From Bacilli bacterium (GTDB taxonomy: Bacteria; Bacillota; Bacilli; Paenibacillales; NBRC-103111): 41,954 nucleotides of DNA. The stretch spans positions 1 to 41,954 of the forward strand of contig JAQBPR010000057.1 in the NCBI GenBank assembly GCA_028287395.1, given 5' to 3'. Shown here piece after piece: positions 32,101 to 41,643 of the stretch; the first letter of the stretch is position 1, and each line of letters begins with the position of its first letter. The position numbers and the translations under genes were made by a program. The notes beneath the pieces were generated by a model. The model saw only the letters and a program-made list of their open reading frames with translations, made no database searches and had not been told where the DNA came from.

Positions 32101-32377
32101 TTCAATTATATAAGTTGTAGACTGAGTTCCGAAAAACAACTGGAGCTGTCAAAACTAGAAAAAATAGTTTAAATTATTATACATCATCTGTTTTGGCTAG
32201 CAGGCTTTCATTCAATTCCTGTTTACGTTGAAAAATGGGACTGAGCTTTGATCCTGAAAAAACCACTTATCTAAGTTTTAACTAACTTTAAGCTTGCATT
32301 AAGGTTGATCTCATATATTTATTTTACTATGTCAGATCAGTACATATAAGTGAGCATGTGAAAGGGTGGAATAATGA

Positions 32378-32989
32378 ATGAAGCAAATGAAAATGATAGG
32401 CGCTTTTGCGCTTACAGCCATTTTGTTAAGCGGTTGCGGAGCAAAGCAAGCGGTACAGGTCGATGGGAATCAAGTAAATGCAAGCCCGAGTGCAAGTGAT
32501 GCAGCGGGGGCCGCGCAGCAAAGCGGGCCTAGAAACTCAATGAATCCAAGCATGTTACTGATGGTCCAAACGTTTCAATCCTTAACGATGATGGACAAAG
32601 CAGACGGACTTGCGATTACCAAAGAACAGGCTGATCCGATGCTGCCTATCGTTCAAGCAATCGTAGACAAAAATGAAATGACTACGGATGAACAGACCAA
32701 GCTGCTGGCAAGTCTAACACCGGAACAAAAAAAGTTTTATGACGATAATGCAACAGCTATGAAAGCGCGTTTGAGTCAACGCGGTCAAGGCGGAAAACGT
32801 ACTCAGGGTAACCAGACAAATCAAGGCGATCCAAATGTGCCAAGCAATTCAGATGATCAAGCTGCTCAAAAAACGCCAAGACCTAGGCCGAGCGGCGGTG
32901 GGGGTGGAGGCGGCTTTGGCGGTGGGTCCCAGAATATGGGTAAACAATTTCTAGAATTACTGCAATCCAAATCAAGCGCTGCTAATTAA
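32378..32989 (+). CDS. Lipoprotein of unknown function
   Basis: 203 residues, ATG with AAAGGGTGG. The lipobox LLSGC (Cys 20) predicts an outer-face lipoprotein. A Ser/Ala/Gln-rich spacer is followed by a helical segment (MLLMVQTFQSLTMMDKADGLAITKEQADPMLPIVQAIVDK, then LASLTPEQKKFYDD) and a low-complexity C-terminus with a glycine run (about 172-182). It is reminiscent of small Paenibacillus lipoproteins found near secreted-nuclease or transporter genes, but I do not recognise the family. A weak promoter candidate is TTGATC (32305-32310) with TATGTC (32328-32333). A terminator follows at 33004-33032. Confidence 0.75.
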   Translation: MKQMKMIGAFALTAILLSGCGAKQAVQVDGNQVNASPSASDAAGAAQQSGPRNSMNPSMLLMVQTFQSLTMMDKADGLAITKEQADPMLPIVQAIVDKNEMTTDEQTKLLASLTPEQKKFYDDNATAMKARLSQRGQGGKRTQGNQTNQGDPNVPSNSDDQAAQKTPRPRPSGGGGGGGFGGGSQNMGKQFLELLQSKSSAAN

Positions 32990-33003
32990 ATAATGAATGC
33001 TGG

Positions 33004-33032
33004 AGATCACGAGGAATTGTGGTCTTTTTTTT
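33004..33032 (+). terminator. Terminator after the lipoprotein gene
   Basis: AGATCAC (33004-33010) pairs with GTGGTCT (33019-33025), one wobble, followed by eight T residues. Confidence 0.8.
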
Positions 33033-33140
33033 GTCGCTATTTTATAGTCGATTGTGTATAAATCATAGTTTAAAAGCTTGATTGATTGTGATAACTTATA
33101 TTCATGGCGCAATTTTATAGTTAATTCAGGAGGTTGAAAG

Positions 33141-34139
33141 ATGATTAATGTAGCGATCTTAAGCTTTTGGCATGTTCATGCGGGCGAATATACAGAGCTT
33201 GCGCTAGAGCATCCGAATACACAGGTGGTTGCCATATGGGACGAACTGCCTGAAAGAGGAAGATTAGAAGCGGCTCAACTAGGCGTTCCTTTTTATGGAT
33301 CCTTAGATGAACTGCTGGCGAAATCGGAAATTGATGGCGTTATTGTGGCTGCTCCCACGGATAGACATCATGAGATCATGGTGGCTGCGGCCAATGCAGG
33401 CAAGCACATTTTTACTGAAAAGGTGCTTGCAGCGTCGTTGCAGGAAGTGAATGAGATCGTCAAAGCAGTCCATCGCAATCAGGTCAAGCTAACGGTATCG
33501 CTTCCTCGTCTCAATGATCATTATACGCATGCGATTCAAAATATTTTAAAGCAAGAGCTTTTAGGTGACATAACCTTAACACGTATTCGACTTTCGCATA
33601 ACGGCGCGACAGCAGGCTGGCTTCCGCAGCACTTTTATAATTTAGAGCAGTGCGGTGGCGGAGCTTTAATTGATCTTGGCTGTCATCCGATGTATTTGAC
33701 CCGATTGTTTTTGGGACTTCCTGAGAGTATAAGTGCACATTATGGTTATGTAACTGGAAAAGAAGTCGAAGATAATGCCGTCGCCATTTTAAAATATCAG
33801 AAGGGTGCTATAGGTATTGTTGAAGCTGGGTTTGTGAATGCCCATTCTCCATTTACGATCGAAATACACGGGACCAAAGGGAGCTTGCTCTATGGAACGC
33901 CGGATAACAAAATACTTGTGCGCAGCAGTTTAATCGAGAATTCTACTAATGAATGGAGCGAAATTTCCGATTCACCGCACAAGAGGATCTCAGCCTTCGA
34001 ACAATGGGTAGATCATATTAACAAGGGAACGGTGGCGGAGGAAAATATTCGTTTGGCTGTAGATTTAACTAAATTAATGGAAGCCTCTAATCTGTCTGTA
34101 AAGCTGAACAGATCGGTTGAGCTAGATGAACTCGAATAA
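33141..34139 (+). CDS. Gfo/Idh/MocA-family oxidoreductase
   Basis: 332 residues, ATG preceded by AGGAGG. The N-terminal NAD(P)-binding Rossmann fold is atypical at its glycine loop (VAILSFWHVHAGEY), as in some members that act on sugar derivatives. VIVAAPTDRHHEIMVAAANAGKHIFTEKVLA contains the family EK(P)-type motif, here EKV. GGGALIDLGCHPMYLTRLFLG contains the catalytic D-x-x-x-H. It probably oxidises a sugar, inositol or sugar acid. It starts a four-gene run: oxidoreductase, AraC regulator, TIM-barrel isomerase, second oxidoreductase. Confidence 0.87.
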   Translation: MINVAILSFWHVHAGEYTELALEHPNTQVVAIWDELPERGRLEAAQLGVPFYGSLDELLAKSEIDGVIVAAPTDRHHEIMVAAANAGKHIFTEKVLAASLQEVNEIVKAVHRNQVKLTVSLPRLNDHYTHAIQNILKQELLGDITLTRIRLSHNGATAGWLPQHFYNLEQCGGGALIDLGCHPMYLTRLFLGLPESISAHYGYVTGKEVEDNAVAILKYQKGAIGIVEAGFVNAHSPFTIEIHGTKGSLLYGTPDNKILVRSSLIENSTNEWSEISDSPHKRISAFEQWVDHINKGTVAEENIRLAVDLTKLMEASNLSVKLNRSVELDELE

Positions 34140-35082
34140 AATGAAGCAGCTCCCATTTCCGTTTCAGGTTATGGAAACAAAGCCTGATGCACTCGACCGA
34201 CTGGACATTCAATTCCAATGGGGAAATTACGGCATTCGTGTTTTGCGCTGTCATTTGCTCTCTTTTCAGCCAGGTCGAATAATTTCCTTTCATCATCATT
34301 CTGAATATGAATTTCATTTTATCCCTCGCGGTAAAGGGATGGTTATTATGAAGGATCAACCTTATGAGCTGCAGGAAGGGATGTTTTATCTTACCGGACC
34401 GCAGGTAGAGCATTATCAGGAAGCGGATCAAAACGAGGCTATGGATGAACTGTGTTTGCATATTGATGTTGTAAAGCTGTTTGAAAAGGAAGTTGTTCCC
34501 GAACAATATTGGGGCAATCGCTCAGAAATTTTTGAGGCGGATGCCTGTATAAGAAAGCTGGATCTTCTTCCGCTTTACCCAACCTCTGATCGTTACCATG
34601 CGATGCAATGGTTTCTGACGGCTTACCAGGCTTGGTCTGGAAAAAATTTAGGCTATTACTCGACCATTCATCAAGCGGTTATCCAAATCTTATTAAGAAG
34701 CGTACGTAATTATGAAGTCGATGAAACGCCATTTGAATTTCCAACACGAGATATGAGTATGCATCGCTATTTACTGGCTACCCAATTTATTGTCGATAAC
34801 TATTCAAGACCCATATCGCTTGAAGATGTGGCGGATAAAATTTCGGTTAGCGGACGACAGCTGCAACGAATTTTTCTCGAGCATGCCGGATTATCCTTCA
34901 GCAAATATTTGGAGGATTTACGTATTTCCCACGTTTGCCACGACTTAGTCAACAGTAAAGCATCCGTGCAGCAAATAGCCTTACAGCATGGCTTTGCAAA
35001 CAGCAACTATTTATTTTATGTTTTCCGCAAACGCTTTGAAATGACGCCAAATCAATATCGCATGAGCAGAATCCAAATATGA
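34126..35082 (+). CDS. AraC-family transcriptional regulator with cupin sensor domain
   Basis: 318 residues; its start overlaps the preceding gene by 14 bases. The N-terminal cupin (about 40-110) contains FHHHSEYEFHFIPRGKGMVIM and the strand pattern YELQEGMFYLTGP. The C-terminal double helix-turn-helix (about 215-315) contains ISLEDVADKISVSGRQLQRIF and VQQIALQHGFANSNYLFYVFRKRFEMTPNQYR. It probably binds a sugar through the cupin and activates this operon. The ATG at 34126 is used, although the ribosome site is poor and coupling to the upstream gene is likely. Confidence 0.9.
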   Translation: MNSNKMKQLPFPFQVMETKPDALDRLDIQFQWGNYGIRVLRCHLLSFQPGRIISFHHHSEYEFHFIPRGKGMVIMKDQPYELQEGMFYLTGPQVEHYQEADQNEAMDELCLHIDVVKLFEKEVVPEQYWGNRSEIFEADACIRKLDLLPLYPTSDRYHAMQWFLTAYQAWSGKNLGYYSTIHQAVIQILLRSVRNYEVDETPFEFPTRDMSMHRYLLATQFIVDNYSRPISLEDVADKISVSGRQLQRIFLEHAGLSFSKYLEDLRISHVCHDLVNSKASVQQIALQHGFANSNYLFYVFRKRFEMTPNQYRMSRIQI

Positions 35083-35095
35083 AAGGTAGATGATT

Positions 35096-35842
35096 ATGGA
35101 GAAGATAGCACTACAATTGTATTCCATTAAAGAGCTCACCGCGCTGGATTTTATTGGGACCTTGGAAAAGGTAGCGAAAATAGGCTATGACGGCGTCGAA
35201 TTTGCCGGATATTTTAATACGAGTGCCAAGCAATTAAAGAAATCGCTGGATGAATTCGGCATGCAAGCAGCGGGAAGCCACGTTGGTATTGAAGCGCTTA
35301 AAAATGATTTGAACCAATCCATCGAGTATTCCTTGGAAATCAACAGCCCTTACGTGATTTGTCCGGGTCTTCCGGAAGCCATGCGAGACAGTGCGGATAG
35401 CTGGAAGAGAACGGCAGAGCTTTTTAACGAAATCGGTCAGCGCTGCAACGAACAAGGCATTCGCTTTGGTTATCATAACCATGATTTTGAATTTCAAAAG
35501 TTTGCTGGTGAATATGGTTTAGATCTCTTGGTTGCTTATACACAGCCAGATCTGCTTTTTATTGAATTGGATACGTACTGGGTCGAGTTTTCCGGCTTGA
35601 AATCGGTAGACTTTATCGAGAAATACAAGCAACGCTGTGCGATATTGCACATTAAAGATATGAAAAGTCTCAAGGACACAAGAAATACGGAGATCGGTCA
35701 AGGGATTATGGACTTTAAAAGCATTACTTCTCTTGCTAAAAAGCAAAATATCCACTGGTACATAGTGGAGCAAGAAGAGTTTGAAATCCCTCAGCTAGAA
35801 AGTATTGCCATTAGTTTAGAGCATTTAAGAAATATGATATAA
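35096..35842 (+). CDS. Sugar phosphate isomerase/epimerase (TIM-barrel, AP endonuclease 2 superfamily)
   Basis: 248 residues; the ATG at 35096 has GAAAGG nine bases upstream, better than the ATG at 35090. The metal-binding pattern of xylose-isomerase-like TIM barrels is seen in GYDGVEFAGYF, FGYHNHDFEF, FIELDTYWVEFSG, CAILHIKDM and WYIVEQEEFE, the last supplying the final Glu. It is likely an isomerase, epimerase or dehydratase acting on a keto-sugar or inositol-type intermediate made by the neighbouring oxidoreductases. Confidence 0.88.
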   Translation: MEKIALQLYSIKELTALDFIGTLEKVAKIGYDGVEFAGYFNTSAKQLKKSLDEFGMQAAGSHVGIEALKNDLNQSIEYSLEINSPYVICPGLPEAMRDSADSWKRTAELFNEIGQRCNEQGIRFGYHNHDFEFQKFAGEYGLDLLVAYTQPDLLFIELDTYWVEFSGLKSVDFIEKYKQRCAILHIKDMKSLKDTRNTEIGQGIMDFKSITSLAKKQNIHWYIVEQEEFEIPQLESIAISLEHLRNMI

Positions 35843-35857
35843 AAAGGAGAATGAAAC

Positions 35858-36949
35858 ATGAGCGGCAATAAAAAAGTGAGAGTTGCCATCATTGGTTGCG
35901 GCGGCATAGCAAATGGAAAGCATATTCCCAGCCTCTCTAAGCTGGATACGGTAGAATTGGTTGCCTTCTGCGATATTATAGAAGAGCGGGCCGCCGCTGC
36001 TGCGGAGCAAATCGGTAATGAAGGAATCAAAGTCTATACGGATTACAAAGCGCTTTTACAGGATAAAAGCATTGATGTGGTGCATATTTGTACGCCGAAT
36101 AAATCACACGCTGTGATTACGATTGATGCATTAGAAGCTGGAAAGCATGTATTATGTGAAAAACCGATGGCCAAAACAGCGGAAGAAGCCCGCGCGATGG
36201 TCGAGGCCGCTAAACGGACAGGCAAAAAATTAACGATTGGTTATAATAATCGTCATCGCCCCGATTCGGTTTATTTGAAAAAAGTATGCGAACGCGGTGA
36301 CTTGGGGGAAATCTATTTTGCCAAAGCACATGCGATTCGCAGGCGGGCTGTGCCAACATGGGGCGTTTTCCTTAACGAAGATGAGCAAGGCGGAGGTCCG
36401 TTAATTGATATTGGTACACATGCTTTAGATCTTACGCTGTGGTTTATGAACAATTATAAAGTAAAAAGCGTGGTTGGGAATGTGTATCATAAGCTGGGCA
36501 GTAAGAAAGACGCGGCGAATGCTTGGGGACCTTGGGACCCGGATAAATTCACGGTTGAAGATTCGGCCTTTGCTTTCATCACCATGGAGAATGGGGCAAC
36601 GATCATAGTAGAGTCTAGCTGGGCACTAAATTCACTTGAAATAGGCGAAGCGAAATCGACACTTTGCGGTACTGAAGGAGGTGCCGATATGCGAGAGGGT
36701 CTGCGAATTAACGGAGAGAATTTCGGTAATCTCTACACGACTCAGCCTGAATTGAAAACAGGTGGTGTGGCATTCTATGGCGGTAAAACAGAAAGTGATG
36801 CAGATCGTGAAGCAAGGCTTTGGATTGATAGCATTCTTTATGACACAGAAGCGGTAGTTAAACCTGAAGAGGCGCTTGTTGTCACTGAAATACTTGAGGC
36901 CATCTACGAATCGGCTCGGACCGGGGAAATGATATATTTCAATAGATAG
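35858..36949 (+). CDS. Gfo/Idh/MocA-family oxidoreductase (second copy)
   Basis: 363 residues, ATG preceded by AAAAGGAG. It has a standard NAD(P) motif VAIIGCGGIANGKHIPSL, the catalytic-lysine motif HVLCEKPMAKT, and GGGPLIDIGTHALDLTLWFM with the D-x-G-x-H catalytic residues. It is only distantly similar to the first oxidoreductase of the operon, so a two-step oxidation/reduction scheme with the epimerase between them is likely (as in the oxidise-epimerise-reduce routes of inositol and 3-keto-sugars). A terminator follows. Confidence 0.9.
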   Translation: MSGNKKVRVAIIGCGGIANGKHIPSLSKLDTVELVAFCDIIEERAAAAAEQIGNEGIKVYTDYKALLQDKSIDVVHICTPNKSHAVITIDALEAGKHVLCEKPMAKTAEEARAMVEAAKRTGKKLTIGYNNRHRPDSVYLKKVCERGDLGEIYFAKAHAIRRRAVPTWGVFLNEDEQGGGPLIDIGTHALDLTLWFMNNYKVKSVVGNVYHKLGSKKDAANAWGPWDPDKFTVEDSAFAFITMENGATIIVESSWALNSLEIGEAKSTLCGTEGGADMREGLRINGENFGNLYTTQPELKTGGVAFYGGKTESDADREARLWIDSILYDTEAVVKPEEALVVTEILEAIYESARTGEMIYFNR

Positions 36950-36983
36950 CTTTATTGCTCCAGGAGTAGTTCAAAAAGGGATT

Positions 36984-37014
36984 CAGAAGAAATTATTCTG
37001 CTTCTCTTTTTTTT
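36984..37014 (+). terminator. Terminator after the second oxidoreductase
   Basis: A short stem (CAGAA 36984-36988 with TTCTG 36996-37000, or AGAAG with CTTCT) is followed by CTTCTCTTTTTTTT. Confidence 0.6.
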
Positions 37015-37039
37015 ATTTCGCAGGACCATTGTTATTGGA

Positions 37040-37104
37040 TTGACAAGAAAAGTATTTCATATTATCTTTGATGTAATCGATTACGCAATCGATTACATCA
37101 AAGA
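37040..37104 (+). promoter_or_regulatory. Promoter and 40-base palindromic operator of the LacI-fucI-araB operon
   Basis: TTGACA (37040-37045), 17-base spacer and TATCTT (37063-37068) form a promoter. Overlapping the -10 and the start is a perfect inverted repeat with 18-base arms, 37065-37082 and 37087-37104, around a four-base centre ACGC. Each arm holds one TGTAATCGATTAC-type LacI-family site (TGTAATCGATTACG and its mirror), so two overlapping operators share the centre. This points to tight autorepression by the LacI-type gene downstream. Confidence 0.8.
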
Positions 37105-37120
37105 AAGGAGGTTAGTCCTT

Positions 37121-38122
37121 TTGTCAAAAGCGACCATGAAGCATGTTGCGACAGAAGCAGGAGTGTCAACGGCGACTATATCCAGAGTGCTGACCGGGAA
37201 TGGCTTTGTCAGCGATGAGGTGACAACCCGTGTACAGGCAGCAATAGCAAAATTAAATTACCAGCCTAATGCTGTTGCGCGCAGCTTGAAAAACGATAAA
37301 ACGCTTACCATTGGCGTGATTATTCCGGATATTTCAAATCCTTTCTTTATGTCGATTTTACGCGGGATTGAAGATGTGGTTCGTCCAAAGGGCTATCATT
37401 TGATCTTTTGCAGCTCGGATGAAGATCCGCAAAAGGAAGGCGAATTGCTCCAGCTTTTGCATGAGAAAAGGGTAGATGCTGTGGTTCTTGCTACTTCCGG
37501 CAGAAATGAAGATCTCATTGGCAGACTTTCACATTCCGGACTACGGATCATTTTACTTGATCGCAAAGTGGCGGAACCCAAGCTTGAACTTGATTCAGTT
37601 ACGGAAGATAACGAATCGGGCGCCTACAAATTAACAAAAATGCTGCTAAGTCAGGGACATGAACGGATTGGCGTTATTAACGGTTTTCTTAATACGAGTA
37701 CTGGAAACGACAGAAATGCTGGATATACTAAAGCCATGCATGAAGCTGGATTAGTGACCATGGAGTCATTGGTATACAATGGAAACTTTTCAGTAGAAGG
37801 CGGTATTCAGGCGGTAAGGCATTTTATGCAGCTTGCTCTAAAGCCTACGGCAATCCTTTCTTTCAACAATAATATGTCGTTTGGCGTTTTACTGGAATTG
37901 CATCGTATGGGACTGCGTACTCCGCAGGATATGATGCTTGCTTCTTATGGAGAAGTAGAAGCTGCATTGCTTTTGCCGGATTCCGGAATCATATATGTTC
38001 AACAAACACCTTATGAAATGGGATTAAGTACGGGCCAGCTGCTGTTGAGAAGACTGGACATCAAGAATGTGGATCCAATACCGGAGCCGATTCTATTTGA
38101 GCCGGAAGTGAAGAAAATCTAA
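37121..38122 (+). CDS. LacI-family transcriptional regulator
   Basis: 333 residues from a TTG start with AAAGGAGG nine bases upstream; a longer frame from TTG 37040 runs through the promoter and is rejected. The helix-turn-helix is [54 protein letters not shown]. The periplasmic-binding-like ligand domain has [43 protein letters not shown] and RIGVINGF. It most likely senses a sugar used by the fucI/araB genes just downstream and represses them through the palindrome at 37065-37104. Confidence 0.93.
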   Translation: MSKATMKHVATEAGVSTATISRVLTGNGFVSDEVTTRVQAAIAKLNYQPNAVARSLKNDKTLTIGVIIPDISNPFFMSILRGIEDVVRPKGYHLIFCSSDEDPQKEGELLQLLHEKRVDAVVLATSGRNEDLIGRLSHSGLRIILLDRKVAEPKLELDSVTEDNESGAYKLTKMLLSQGHERIGVINGFLNTSTGNDRNAGYTKAMHEAGLVTMESLVYNGNFSVEGGIQAVRHFMQLALKPTAILSFNNNMSFGVLLELHRMGLRTPQDMMLASYGEVEAALLLPDSGIIYVQQTPYEMGLSTGQLLLRRLDIKNVDPIPEPILFEPEVKKI

Positions 38123-38147
38123 TTATTATAACTTGGAGGTAATCAAT

Positions 38148-39938
38148 ATGAAATTAAATCAAGGTGTCCATAGATTGCAAGGGAGTTTACCGAAAATAGG
38201 TATCCGTCCAACGGTGGATGGTCGTCGTGGCGGTATTCGGGAGTCGTTGGAAGATGTGACTATGGAGATGGCTCAATCCGCAGCAAAGTTTTTGAGTGAT
38301 AACTTGAGGCATGCTAACGGATCTCCAGTTGAATGTGTAGTGGCCGATACATGTATCGGTGGCGTAGCGGAAGCAGCGCAAACAGCGGAAAAATTTGCTC
38401 GCGCGGGTGTGGGTTTAACGATTACGGTTACACCATCCTGGTGCTATCCAACTGAAACGATGGATACCGATCCTTTGATGCCTAAAGCGATTTGGGGCTT
38501 CAACGGTACCGAACGTCCCGGTGCCGTTTATTTGGCAGCGGCGCTTTCCGCCCATAATCAAAAGGGACTTCCCGCGTTCAGTATTTATGGCGAGGATGTG
38601 CAGGACATTGGTGATACGACGATCACGCCTGATGTGCAAGCGAAATTATTGCAATTTGCCAAAGCGGGTCTAGCAGTTGCGACAATGAAAGGGAAATCTT
38701 ATCTATCGATGGGATCCGTTTCGATGGGGATTGCGGGTTGTATTGTCGATGAGAGCTTTTTCCAAAACTTCCTTGGCATGCGAAACGAATATGTTGATAT
38801 GAGCGAATTTGTCCGTAGAATGGATTTGGAAATCTACGATAAAGCAGAATATGAGCTTGCTTTACAATGGACGAAAGCGAATTGCAATGAAGGCGCGGAT
38901 GTCAATCCACCTCATTTGCAAAGGACCCGTGAGCAAAAGAATCATGATTGGGAAACGGTTGTGAAGATGACGCTGATTGCCAGAGATATGATGATTGGGA
39001 ATCCGAAGCTGAATGAAATCGGCTTTGGGGAGGAAGCGCTTGGACACAATGCGATTGCAGCGGGGTTCCAAGGACAACGAGCATGGACCGACCATTTTCC
39101 GAATGGAGATTTTATGGAAGCCATCCTTACAAGCTCTTTTGATTGGAACGGCATTCGTGAACCTTATATGGTTGCAACTGAGAATGATACTTTAAATGGG
39201 ATTACGATGTTGTTTGGACATTTATTGACCAATGCGACACAAATTTTTGCCGATGTGCGTACTTATTGGAGTCCTAAGGCTGTTAAACGGGTTACCGGAC
39301 ATGAATTAACGGGACTTGCTCAGAATGGCATCATCCACCTGATAAATTCTGGTCCTGCAGCGTTGGATGGGACAGGGCAGCAAAGCTTTGACGGCAAACC
39401 CGCGATGAAGCCCTTTTGGGAAATCTCAGAAGAAGAAGTACAAAAATGCCTAAAGGCTACAACATGGTGTCCGGCTGTCGATTTCTTCCGTGGCGGAGGA
39501 TATTCAACCGACTTCACTACCCTCGGCGGGATGCCTGTTACCATGGCGCGCATCAATCTCATAAAAGGACAAGGTCCGGTATTACAATTGGCCGAAGGAT
39601 ATACGGTAGAGCTGCCCGAAGAAGTGCATGACAAGCTGGATCAGCGCAGCAATCCAACCTGGCCGACAACATGGTTTGTGCCTAATCTGCTAGGTGAAGG
39701 CATTTTCAAGGACGTATATTCTGTCATGAACAACTGGGGTTCTAATCATTGCGCACTCAGTTATGGACACATCGGCGGCGAATTGATTACTTTAGCAGCC
39801 ATGCTGCGTATTCCGGTATGTATGCATAACGTACCTTCCGAACGAGTTTTTCAACCAAGCGCTTGGTCCGCTTTTGGAGCGATGGATCCAATTGGAGCCG
39901 ATTTCCGCGCTTGCAAAAATTTCGGACCGCTCTATTAA
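38148..39938 (+). CDS. fucI: L-fucose/D-arabinose isomerase
   Basis: 596 residues, normal FucI length, ATG with GGAGG. Typical FucI stretches include [70 protein letters not shown] and the C-terminal [21 protein letters not shown]. FucI is a Mn2+-dependent hexameric aldose-ketose isomerase acting on L-fucose and equally on D-arabinose, giving L-fuculose or D-ribulose. It lies 25 bases after the LacI regulator and 19 before an AraB-type kinase, which favours the D-arabinose/D-ribulose route here. Confidence 0.94.
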   Translation: MKLNQGVHRLQGSLPKIGIRPTVDGRRGGIRESLEDVTMEMAQSAAKFLSDNLRHANGSPVECVVADTCIGGVAEAAQTAEKFARAGVGLTITVTPSWCYPTETMDTDPLMPKAIWGFNGTERPGAVYLAAALSAHNQKGLPAFSIYGEDVQDIGDTTITPDVQAKLLQFAKAGLAVATMKGKSYLSMGSVSMGIAGCIVDESFFQNFLGMRNEYVDMSEFVRRMDLEIYDKAEYELALQWTKANCNEGADVNPPHLQRTREQKNHDWETVVKMTLIARDMMIGNPKLNEIGFGEEALGHNAIAAGFQGQRAWTDHFPNGDFMEAILTSSFDWNGIREPYMVATENDTLNGITMLFGHLLTNATQIFADVRTYWSPKAVKRVTGHELTGLAQNGIIHLINSGPAALDGTGQQSFDGKPAMKPFWEISEEEVQKCLKATTWCPAVDFFRGGGYSTDFTTLGGMPVTMARINLIKGQGPVLQLAEGYTVELPEEVHDKLDQRSNPTWPTTWFVPNLLGEGIFKDVYSVMNNWGSNHCALSYGHIGGELITLAAMLRIPVCMHNVPSERVFQPSAWSAFGAMDPIGADFRACKNFGPLY

Positions 39939-39957
39939 AGGAATAGGAGAATAAGTG

Positions 39958-41628
39958 ATGACAAACAAAAAATATGCGATCGGCATTGATTATGGTACGG
40001 AATCGGGTAGAGCTCTTCTCGTCGATATCGAAAACGGAGAAGAATTGGCTTTGCATGTAACGCCCTATCCGCATGGAGTCATAGACGAGGTTCTTCCGAA
40101 TACAGAGACAAGGCTTGAGCATGATTGGGCTTTGCAGCATCCAGGAGATTATCTGCAGGTCTTATTTAATTCCGTTCCGGAGATACTGCGTATTTCCGGG
40201 GTCAATCCGGCAGATGTGATTGGAATCGGGATTGATTTTACGGCGTGTACGATTCTTCCGATTGATGCTGCTGGAGTTCCACTATGCTTTGATGAAGCTT
40301 ATCAACGGGAACCTCATAGCTGGGTGAAGCTGTGGAAGCATCATGCGGCCCAGGAGGAAGCGGATCTAATCAACGAAATCGCAGGCATTAGGGGCGAGAC
40401 ATTTTTGCAAAGGTATGGCGGGAAAATTTCTTCGGAATGGATGCTTCCAAAGATATGGCAAATATTAAGAGAAGCACCGCATATATACGAAGCAGCGGAT
40501 CGTTTCCTCGAAGCAGGAGATTGGCTTGTTTTAAAGCTGACGGGACATTTAATGAGGAACAGCTGTGCCGCGGGCTACAAATCTTTATGGCATAAATCCG
40601 CAGGATATCCGGACAAAAGCTTTTTTGGAGCGTTAGATTCGCGATTGGAGAACGTAATTGAAACGAAGCTGCGTGGCGTCATCGCCCCGCTTGGAACTAA
40701 AGCGGGCGGTTTAAACGAAGAAATGGCGGAGAGAATGGGGCTTCTTCCAGGTACGGCAGTTGCCGTAGCCATTGTAGATGCGCATGCTGCCGTTCCGGGT
40801 GCCGGTGTTGCAGATGAAGGGAAGCTCGTCATGGCTATGGGGACCTCAACCTGTCATTTACTGCTTTCAGCAGAAGAAAAGCATGTTGAAGGCGTAGGCG
40901 GGGTTGTTGAGGATGGCATTATTCCAGGGCTTTTTGCTTATGAAGCAGGCCAAGCGGCAGTTGGCGATATATTCGCATGGTATATAGAGAACGGGGTACC
41001 TGCTTATGTTCAGCTGGAAGCCGAAAAAGCGGGCATGAATGTGCACAATTGGTTGGAGCAGCGAGCAGCGGCTTATCAACCGGGGGAATCTGGATTGCTT
41101 GCATTGGATTGGTGGAATGGCAATCGTTCTGTGCTTGTGAATTCCAATCTTAGCGGAATGATGATTGGTTTTACGCTGTTAACGAAACCGGAAGAAATCT
41201 ACCGAGCCTTGCTGGAATCGACCGCGTTTGGCACACGGCAGATCATGGATGCTTTTGAAGCTAAGGGTGTTGAGGTTCGTGAGCTGTATGCGTGCGGAGG
41301 ACTGCCGCAAAAGAACCAATTATTGATGCAAATTTATGCGGATGTAACGAATCGCGAAATTAAAATTGCCGCTTCAACACAAACTCCGGCGCTTGGCGCG
41401 GCTATGTTTGGCGCGGTAGCTGCAGGTTCAAACAGCGGTGGATATGATAGTATTAAAGAAGCCGTGCAGCGGATGACGCATGTGCAGGAGCGGACATTTA
41501 AACCCGTGCCGGAGAATGTGCTCATTTATGATATATTGTATGGATATTATTGCAGACTGCATGACGAGTTTGGCCGTGGCGGCAATGATATCATGAAACA
41601 GCTCAAAGCGCTTGCGAATAAAGTATAA
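39958..41628 (+). CDS. araB: Ribulokinase (FGGY family, AraB-type)
   Basis: 556 residues. It is strongly similar to B. subtilis AraB along its length as judged by remembered sequence: [119 protein letters not shown] and [12 protein letters not shown]. AraB phosphorylates L- and D-ribulose and some ribitol-type polyols. The ATG at 39958 is preferred to the GTG at 39955 because AGGAGA then has normal spacing. With FucI upstream the natural substrate is probably D-ribulose from D-arabinose, giving D-ribulose 5-phosphate. Confidence 0.9.
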   Translation: MTNKKYAIGIDYGTESGRALLVDIENGEELALHVTPYPHGVIDEVLPNTETRLEHDWALQHPGDYLQVLFNSVPEILRISGVNPADVIGIGIDFTACTILPIDAAGVPLCFDEAYQREPHSWVKLWKHHAAQEEADLINEIAGIRGETFLQRYGGKISSEWMLPKIWQILREAPHIYEAADRFLEAGDWLVLKLTGHLMRNSCAAGYKSLWHKSAGYPDKSFFGALDSRLENVIETKLRGVIAPLGTKAGGLNEEMAERMGLLPGTAVAVAIVDAHAAVPGAGVADEGKLVMAMGTSTCHLLLSAEEKHVEGVGGVVEDGIIPGLFAYEAGQAAVGDIFAWYIENGVPAYVQLEAEKAGMNVHNWLEQRAAAYQPGESGLLALDWWNGNRSVLVNSNLSGMMIGFTLLTKPEEIYRALLESTAFGTRQIMDAFEAKGVEVRELYACGGLPQKNQLLMQIYADVTNREIKIAASTQTPALGAAMFGAVAAGSNSGGYDSIKEAVQRMTHVQERTFKPVPENVLIYDILYGYYCRLHDEFGRGGNDIMKQLKALANKV

Positions 41629-41643
41629 AAGAGGGATGGAATT

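Noticed and set aside
37040-38122. Longer LacI frame starting at TTG 37040
   Set aside because: It would read through the -10 and the operator and lacks a ribosome site; the TTG at 37121 has AAAGGAGG.
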